A stretch of 64,000 nucleotides of DNA from CAZYSK01 sp964649415. Lineage in GTDB: Bacteria; Chloroflexota; Anaerolineae; B4-G1. Position numbers and translations under genes: made by a program. Location: assembly GCA_964649415.1 (NCBI GenBank), contig CAZYSK010000007.1, positions 74,013-138,012 on the forward strand, read 5' to 3'. Positions 59,136-64,000 of the stretch are shown here, piece by piece; positions within the stretch are counted from its first letter, which is position 1, and every line of letters begins with the position of its first letter. The notes below the pieces were generated by a model. The model saw nothing but the letters and a program-made list of their open reading frames with translations, was not told where the DNA came from and searched no databases.

Positions 59136-62100
59136 TCATTCCAGTTCCACTGCCAGCGGGAGCACTTTCCGCGCCAGCACGCTGATCGCCTGCCCCCGCC
59201 TCTGCAATCGGCCCTCGACGAGTACGAACGGCGAGCGGAGTGCTTTCCGGCTGGCCTCGTAGATCTCTGGCTTCAACACCACGTTGATCAGCCCGCCTTC
59301 GTCATCCAGCGCCAGGAAGGCCGTGCCTTTGGCCGTCGGCGGTCGCTGGGCCGACGCGATCACCCCGCCTACCCACACCTTGCACCCATTCTGCAGATCC
59401 GGCAGCGCCCCGCTGGGGGTGACGCCCATGCGGCGCAGCTTGTCGCCCACCAGCGCCGTGAGGTGCTGGTGGGCGCTCACGCCCGTGTGCGCCACCTCGG
59501 TCCACAGCCGTCCCCGCTGTGATAGGAATCCGAAGCGCGGGCGCTCCGCGTTTCCGGATCCGGGTCCATCACCCGTATAAAGGCGCCATTCTGATGGCGC
59601 ACAATCTCCGGGCCCATCATCCGTATAAAGGCGCCATTCTGATGGCGCACAATCTCCGGGCGGGGGCAGCGGCAGTGCGGGCGGGCCGTCCGCTGCCTCC
59701 AGCGCGGCCTTCAGGTCCCACAGCAACTGCCGGCGCGGCACCCCCCAGCCATCGAAGGCCCCGGCCCAGATGAGGGCCTCCACCGCCCGCCGGCCCAGCT
59801 TCGTGCGGCGGCAGAAGCCGGCCAGTGAGCGGAAGGGGCCGAAGCGCCGCGCTTCGACGACGCTCTGCCAGCCCGTCTCACCCAGGCCGGTCACCACCGC
59901 CAGTCCCAGCCGCAGCGCACCTTCCTCGACGGTGGCCCGCAGGGCGGAGGCTGCCACGTCCACCGGCCGGATTTCGACCCCACAGCGCCGTGCCTCGGAG
60001 ACGAGGACGTGGGGCGGGTAGAAGCCCATAGGCTGGTGGCGCAGGAGCCCGGCGAAGAAGGCCGCTGGATGGTAGCGCCGCAGCCAGGCGGAGCGGTATG
60101 TCAGCACGGCGAAGGCCGCCGCGTGGCTCTTGGGGAATGCGTAGCCACCGAAGGCCCTGAGCTGCTCGAAGACCCGCTCGGCCACCCCGCGCGCCACGCC
60201 CCGGGCGGCGGCCCCGGCGACGAAGGCTGTGTGGAAGCGCTCTATCTGCTCGCCGGCTCGCTTGTGCGAGAGCGCCCGGCGCAGCAGTTCCGCCCGCCCC
60301 GGCGTGAAGCCCGCCAGGTCGCGGGCTATCTTCAACACCTGTTCCTGGAACACGATCACGCCCAGCGTCTCGGCCAGCGCGTTCTTCAGCAGCGGGTGGA
60401 GGTAGGTCACCGGCTCCAGCCCATCGCGGCGGCGCAGGTAGGGATGTACCATGTGGGCCTGGATCGGGCCTGGGCGGATGAGGGAGATCTGGATCACCAG
60501 GTCGGCGAATGTGCGCGGCTGGAAGCGAGGGATCAGGCTGGCCTGGGCGCGGCTCTCCACCTGGAACACGCCCACCGTCTCTCCCCGGCAGAGCATGTCG
60601 TACACCTCGGGGTCGTCGGGCGCTAGCCGGTCCAGGTCGGGGCGCTCGCCCGTCTGGGCCTCGACGATGGTCACCGCGTCCTCGACCGCCGACAGCATAC
60701 GCAGCCCCAGCAGGTCGATCTTGATCATCCCGGCCCCCTCCAGCGCATCCTTGTCCCACTGGGTGACGACGCGACCGGGCATCGTCGCCGGTTCCAGGGG
60801 CACCAGTTCGCACAGCGGCGGACCCGCAAGCACCATCCCGCCGTTGTGTATCCCTAGATGGCGCGGGATGCCGTCCAGTTGGGGCACGATGCGCAGCAGG
60901 TGCTGAAAGGGCTCACCGGCGAGGTCTGCGCCGAAGGCCTCGACCAGCCCCCGCGATTCCTCGACGCTGTCGGCATCTCTCACGTCCAGCGCCCCGGCCA
61001 GCCGTTCGACCAACGCCGGGGGGAAACCCAGCGCGCGGGCCACGTCGCGCACGGCGGAACGGGCCCGAAAGGTGACCAGCGTGCAGGCCATGGCAGCGTG
61101 GGCCTGCCCGTAGCGCCGGTAGACGTACTGGATCACCTCCTCTCGCCGGTCGGCGGCGAAGTCTACGTCGATGTCCGGCGGCCCGCACCGCTCTGGCGAG
61201 AGGAAACGCTCGAAGACCAGGTCGCAGGCCACGGGGTCGATCGGGCTGATGCCCAACAGGTGCGCCACCAGCGAGTTGGACGCGCTGCCCCGGCCCTGGC
61301 AGCGGATGCCCTCCCGGCGGGCGAAGCGCACGATGTCCCAGACGATGAGGAAGTAGTCGGACAGGCGAGCCTCCCGGATCACCGCCAGCTCCCGCGCCAG
61401 GAGCTCCCGGGGTGGGCTGTGCGGGTAGCGGTGGCGCAGTGCCTGCTCGCATAGCTCGCGCAGGTAGAAGTCGGCGGAGCGCCCGCCGGGCACGGGGAAG
61501 CGGGGCAGTGTCTGCGGCCCGGAGGAGAGATAGGCGGTGGCCGGGGCGCAGCGCTCGGCGATGCGCAGGCTGTTCTCCAGCGCCAGGGGTGTGTCGGCGA
61601 AGAGGGTCGCCATCTCCCGTGGCGAGCGTAGCACGTACTCGGCGTTGGGGCGCAGGCGCTCCCGCGCGTCCTCCAGCGTCGTGTGGTGCCGGACGCAGGT
61701 CAGCACGTCGTGCACCTCCCGCTGGCGGGGTTCCAGGTAGTGGGCGTATCCGGTGGCGACCACGTCCAGCCCGGCGCGGTTGGCCAGCACCATGAGATGG
61801 GCCAGCAGCCGGTTGTCTCCCCGGCGGTAGTGGCGCTGCAGCTCGACGAAGAAGCGGCCGGGGCCGAAGACGCGCGCGTAGCCCCGGGCGAGCTCTAGCG
61901 CGCGCTCGAACTGCCGGGCGGCCAGCATCCGGGGGATCTCACCCCGGCGACAGCCGGAGAGCGCGATCAGTCCCTCGGCGTGGGCCGCCAGGTCGCTCTT
62001 GCGCAGCCGGGCGACGCCCTTTTCCTGTCCGCGCCGGGCCAGCGTGATCAGGCGGCACAGGTTGGCATACCCCTGCGCCGTCTCGACCAGCAGCGTCAGA

Positions 62101-62408
62101 TGGGCCGGGCCGAGGGGGGGCATATTATCCGTTTCATCTCCAACGAGCGTCACCTCCGCGCCCAGGATGGGCTTGATCCCGGCCTCCCGTGCCGCCAGCG
62201 CGAAGCGCACCGCGCCGTAGAGCGCATCGTGGTCGGTCAGCGCCAGCGCGGGCATCCCCAGTTCCGCCGCCCGGGCCACCAGCGCCTCGGGGGAGGGGAC
62301 GCCGTCGAGGAGGGAGTGGTCGGAGTGGGCGTGGAGCTCGACGTAGCCAGGGACGGCGGGGTGGGGCGTGAGCCGGGGGCTCAGACGTGTCGCCTCTCGA
62401 TCCACCAT
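59136..62408 (-). CDS. dnaE2: Error-prone DNA polymerase DnaE2/ImuC
   Basis: The 1090-aa C-family polymerase has an N-terminal PHP domain (VELHAHSDHSLLDG near residue 22; LTDHDALYGAVRF; GAEVTLVG). The polymerase core has GRGSASNSLVAHLLGISPID near 383 and catalytic PPDIDVDFAADRREEVIQYV near 420, with YAFPKSHAAAFAVLTY later. The C-terminal OB fold lacks the tau-binding tail of replicative DnaE. DnaE2 copies past lesions with ImuB. The start overlaps the imuB end by 28 bases, so the two are coupled. Residues about 918-949 consist of two 16-residue copies of DCAPSEWRLYTDDGPG, encoded by repeat family B. Confidence 0.93.
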   Translation of the reverse strand: MVDREATRLSPRLTPHPAVPGYVELHAHSDHSLLDGVPSPEALVARAAELGMPALALTDHDALYGAVRFALAAREAGIKPILGAEVTLVGDETDNMPPLGPAHLTLLVETAQGYANLCRLITLARRGQEKGVARLRKSDLAAHAEGLIALSGCRRGEIPRMLAARQFERALELARGYARVFGPGRFFVELQRHYRRGDNRLLAHLMVLANRAGLDVVATGYAHYLEPRQREVHDVLTCVRHHTTLEDARERLRPNAEYVLRSPREMATLFADTPLALENSLRIAERCAPATAYLSSGPQTLPRFPVPGGRSADFYLRELCEQALRHRYPHSPPRELLARELAVIREARLSDYFLIVWDIVRFARREGIRCQGRGSASNSLVAHLLGISPIDPVACDLVFERFLSPERCGPPDIDVDFAADRREEVIQYVYRRYGQAHAAMACTLVTFRARSAVRDVARALGFPPALVERLAGALDVRDADSVEESRGLVEAFGADLAGEPFQHLLRIVPQLDGIPRHLGIHNGGMVLAGPPLCELVPLEPATMPGRVVTQWDKDALEGAGMIKIDLLGLRMLSAVEDAVTIVEAQTGERPDLDRLAPDDPEVYDMLCRGETVGVFQVESRAQASLIPRFQPRTFADLVIQISLIRPGPIQAHMVHPYLRRRDGLEPVTYLHPLLKNALAETLGVIVFQEQVLKIARDLAGFTPGRAELLRRALSHKRAGEQIERFHTAFVAGAAARGVARGVAERVFEQLRAFGGYAFPKSHAAAFAVLTYRSAWLRRYHPAAFFAGLLRHQPMGFYPPHVLVSEARRCGVEIRPVDVAASALRATVEEGALRLGLAVVTGLGETGWQSVVEARRFGPFRSLAGFCRRTKLGRRAVEALIWAGAFDGWGVPRRQLLWDLKAALEAADGPPALPLPPPGDCAPSEWRLYTDDGPGDCAPSEWRLYTGDGPGSGNAERPRFGFLSQRGRLWTEVAHTGVSAHQHLTALVGDKLRRMGVTPSGALPDLQNGCKVWVGGVIASAQRPPTAKGTAFLALDDEGGLINVVLKPEIYEASRKALRSPFVLVEGRLQRRGQAISVLARKVLPLAVELE
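59560..59660 (-). repeat. In-frame palindromic repeats (family B) inside dnaE2
   Basis: Two 48-bp copies (59560-59607 and 59608-59655), each holding GGCGCCATTCTGATGGCGC, followed by the start of a third. Being a multiple of three, they add two copies of a 16-residue peptide without breaking the frame. Confidence 0.9.
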
Positions 62409-63856
62409 CGGCCGGTCCTGAGATCGCGGAAGACGACGTACATCTGCCCGTCGCAGGTCCACAGGCGGAAGTAGTCGCGCTCGACCGGGTGGCCCCACCA
62501 GTGGCGGCGCTCCCGCCATGCCTCGTAGATGGTCTCGACCTCCCGCATGTGCTCGCGCCAGACCAGCGCACGGGGCAGGCCATCCAGCCCGGCGGTGACC
62601 TGGACCGGGCGAGGCGGCGGCGGCCCGATGAGCGACGCAAGTACGATGATCATCTCGCCGAAGCGCTCGCGCAGGCGGCGTAGCGCCTCGTGCAGGCGCT
62701 CGCGCCGGGCGTCGGGGGCCCCGCCGAAGGCGGATCGTTCCAATCCGAGCGCCAACTGGGTCGCGCCCAGGTGAAAGGGACGCAGGGGGTAGACGGTCAG
62801 GGAGAGCGCGGCCACGGGACCGGCGGGCGAGAGCTTGCCTAGCAGGCGGCCCGCCAGGCGGGAGAGCCTGCCGGGGTCGGACGAGGGGGGCGAGATGCGC
62901 GCGCCATCAGAATGGCGCCTTTTGAGGGGTGAAGGAGCGCCATCAGAATACCCCTTCCCATCTACCCCGTTCTCTTCCTCCAGGCACAGCCGCAGCCCTT
63001 CGGCCTGGTAGCCCCGGCGGGCGAGCGCCTCGGCCAGCTCGGCCGACATCTGGCCGGCGTGGGCCAGCAGCGGGGCGCGATCCTCCAGCGAGTCGTTGAA
63101 AGCGCGCGTGCGCGTCATCGCCAGCGGCGGGGCGTCGGGGTGCACCGGCCTTGGGTCTACCCCACGGGCCAGGTCGTGCAGCGGGCCGGCGCTGCGGCCG
63201 AACTGGCGCACGAGTGCAGGGCGGGGCAGCGCCGCCAGCGCGCCCAGCGTGCGCACGCCCAGCAGATGCAGGCGGCGTCCAAACTCGGGTTCGGCAGGGA
63301 GGGCGGAGAGGGGCAGGGAGGAGAGGAAAACCCGCTCCCCGCCTGGTGGCACGGCACACCCGTTGCCGGGCTGGGCAGCGAGGGCGGCCTGCTGGGCCAC
63401 GAACTTGCCACTGGCGACCCCGACCCGCACGTCCAGACCGGAGATCTGCCGCGCTTCCCGGGCCATTCGGCGGGCCAATTGGCGGTCAGGGCCGAAACGG
63501 CGCTCCAGGCCGGAGACCTCGGCGTACAGCAGGCCCAGGCCGGCCGTCTCGACGGTGGGCGTGAAGCGGTCCGCGGCGGCGGCCAGCGCGTCGTGGGCGG
63601 CGCGGTCCATTTCCTCGCGGGCTGGGACGAAGCGCGCGCCGGGGCAGAGCGCCTCAGCCTGGGAGAGGCGTATCCCCGGATGGACGCCCGCCGCCTCGGC
63701 CTGCGGGCAGCAGTCGAGCACGGCGCCGGGGTCCCAGGGCCGCCCGCCGACGACCATTGGGGCGTCGGCCAGGGAGGGAGCGGATTGTTCCAATCCGTCG
63801 GTTCGGCGTGCTACCTGCACCGGTAGATGGGGGGCCAGCAGACAGGCCACTCGCAT
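62381..63856 (-). CDS. imuB: ImuB-type Y-family polymerase-like protein
   Basis: The 491-aa protein is a Y-family polymerase homologue with lost catalytic residues. The first motif, usually with Asp, reads MRVACLLAPHLPVQVARR. The DE-containing motif reads YAEVSGLERRFG. Palm and finger features are otherwise kept (GVASGKFVAQQAALAAQPG; LLGVRTLGALAALPRPALVRQFG). Its C-terminus ends in FRDLRTGRWWIERRHV, as in ImuB. ImuB bridges the beta clamp and DnaE2 in the damage-induced mutasome. A family B repeat adds about 18 residues near 302-320. imuA is not present in the window. A LexA box and promoter lie upstream. Confidence 0.88.
   Translation of the reverse strand: MRVACLLAPHLPVQVARRTDGLEQSAPSLADAPMVVGGRPWDPGAVLDCCPQAEAAGVHPGIRLSQAEALCPGARFVPAREEMDRAAHDALAAAADRFTPTVETAGLGLLYAEVSGLERRFGPDRQLARRMAREARQISGLDVRVGVASGKFVAQQAALAAQPGNGCAVPPGGERVFLSSLPLSALPAEPEFGRRLHLLGVRTLGALAALPRPALVRQFGRSAGPLHDLARGVDPRPVHPDAPPLAMTRTRAFNDSLEDRAPLLAHAGQMSAELAEALARRGYQAEGLRLCLEEENGVDGKGYSDGAPSPLKRRHSDGARISPPSSDPGRLSRLAGRLLGKLSPAGPVAALSLTVYPLRPFHLGATQLALGLERSAFGGAPDARRERLHEALRRLRERFGEMIIVLASLIGPPPPRPVQVTAGLDGLPRALVWREHMREVETIYEAWRERRHWWGHPVERDYFRLWTCDGQMYVVFRDLRTGRWWIERRHV
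62897..62951 (-). repeat. In-frame palindromic repeats (family B) inside imuB
   Basis: One full copy (GCGCGCGCCATCAGAATGGC, then GCC at 62897-62930) and a partial second (GAGCGCCATCAGAAT). In imuB they are read as YSDGAPSPLKRRHSDGAR. Confidence 0.85.
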
Positions 63857-63889
63857 CGCGCCACATCACAGTTCCCCCGCCCAGGGAAT

Positions 63890-63903
63890 AGAACGAACGT
63901 TCT
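63890..63903 (-). promoter_or_regulatory. LexA-type SOS box
   Basis: AGAAC-GAAC-GTTCT matches the GAAC-N4-GTTC operator type known from Gram-positive bacteria and Chloroflexota. It starts one base after the -10 box of the imuB promoter, so LexA binding there would block transcription. Confidence 0.8.
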
Positions 63904-63904
63904 A

Positions 63905-63932
63905 ATTATACTGTGTGTGGAAAGGAAGTCAA
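63905..63932 (-). promoter_or_regulatory. Promoter TTGACT-16-TATAAT for imuB-dnaE2
   Basis: On the minus strand TTGACT (63932-63927) and TATAAT (63910-63905) are 16 bases apart. The leader to the ATG at 63856 is about 40 bases and contains the LexA box. Confidence 0.75.
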
Positions 63933-64000
63933 GTGTGGTTGCTGCCTTAGGGGCTGCCTCTTGTTTGCCGAGCAGTTACCTCCGGCGCGTTACGCGCGCA

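Overview
The window reads as a stretch of a GC-rich bacterial chromosome, most likely a member of the Chloroflexota (Anaerolineae or a related class). This placement is inference. It rests on large exported proteins carrying an LPLVIR motif, a LexA-type box of the form GAAC-N4-GTTC, a KaiC-like ATPase module, sigma-A-type promoters (TTGACA/TATAAT) and several families of short palindromic repeats between and inside genes. There is no rRNA, prophage, transposase or CRISPR array. One tRNA (Val, anticodon UAC) is present.

Layout. 1-4.7 kb: ribosomal protein L19 (minus), a GDT1-type cation transporter, transketolase, an FdhD homologue that lacks its usual cysteine, and a small membrane protein. 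4.8-13.7 kb (minus): a ParM-like actin with a long N-terminal extension and a small partner, a 51-aa membrane peptide, a 55-bp tandem repeat, a 1172-aa DUF362/DUF5107 exported protein, an ArsP-type permease, an AIR-synthase/HypE-like protein and a 76-aa protein. 13.9-25.5 kb (plus): glgC; an efflux operon with two tandem membrane-fusion paralogues, an ATPase and a MacB-type permease; a DMT transporter; obg; nadD; and a lipoprotein with two solute-binding domains. 25.5-31.3 kb: a zinc ribbon, a second DMT transporter, a ferredoxin, a PHP phosphoesterase, a HAD protein and an AT-richer restriction-modification pair.

31.6-46.2 kb (plus): a PolX/PHP polymerase, a 1333-aa cell-wall amidase carrying an inserted golvesin-like domain, an SH3 protein, ligA, an RlmI-like methyltransferase, a CPBP protease-like membrane protein and a long secA. 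46.3-48.1 kb: a compact four-gene module (winged helix, KaiC-like ATPase, two small membrane proteins). 48.2-59.1 kb: adenosine deaminase, argS, dcd, tRNA-Val, a murF-alr fusion, gcvH-gcvPA-gcvPB, and a zinc alcohol dehydrogenase. 59.1-63.9 kb (minus): an imuB-dnaE2 translesion operon with a LexA-type operator placed directly after its -10 box.

The most unusual signal is a dispersed palindromic repeat (core GCGCCATCAGAATGGCGCC). It lies between genes and also, in frame, inside both imuB and dnaE2, where in dnaE2 it encodes a duplicated 16-residue peptide. This resembles the protein-invading palindromic elements known from Rickettsia. Other points of interest are the actin gene with nested ribosome-binding sites, the KaiC module, the cysteine-less FdhD, the altered HIGH motif of ArgS, near-leaderless promoters, and a possible pseudoknot in the gcvH leader.
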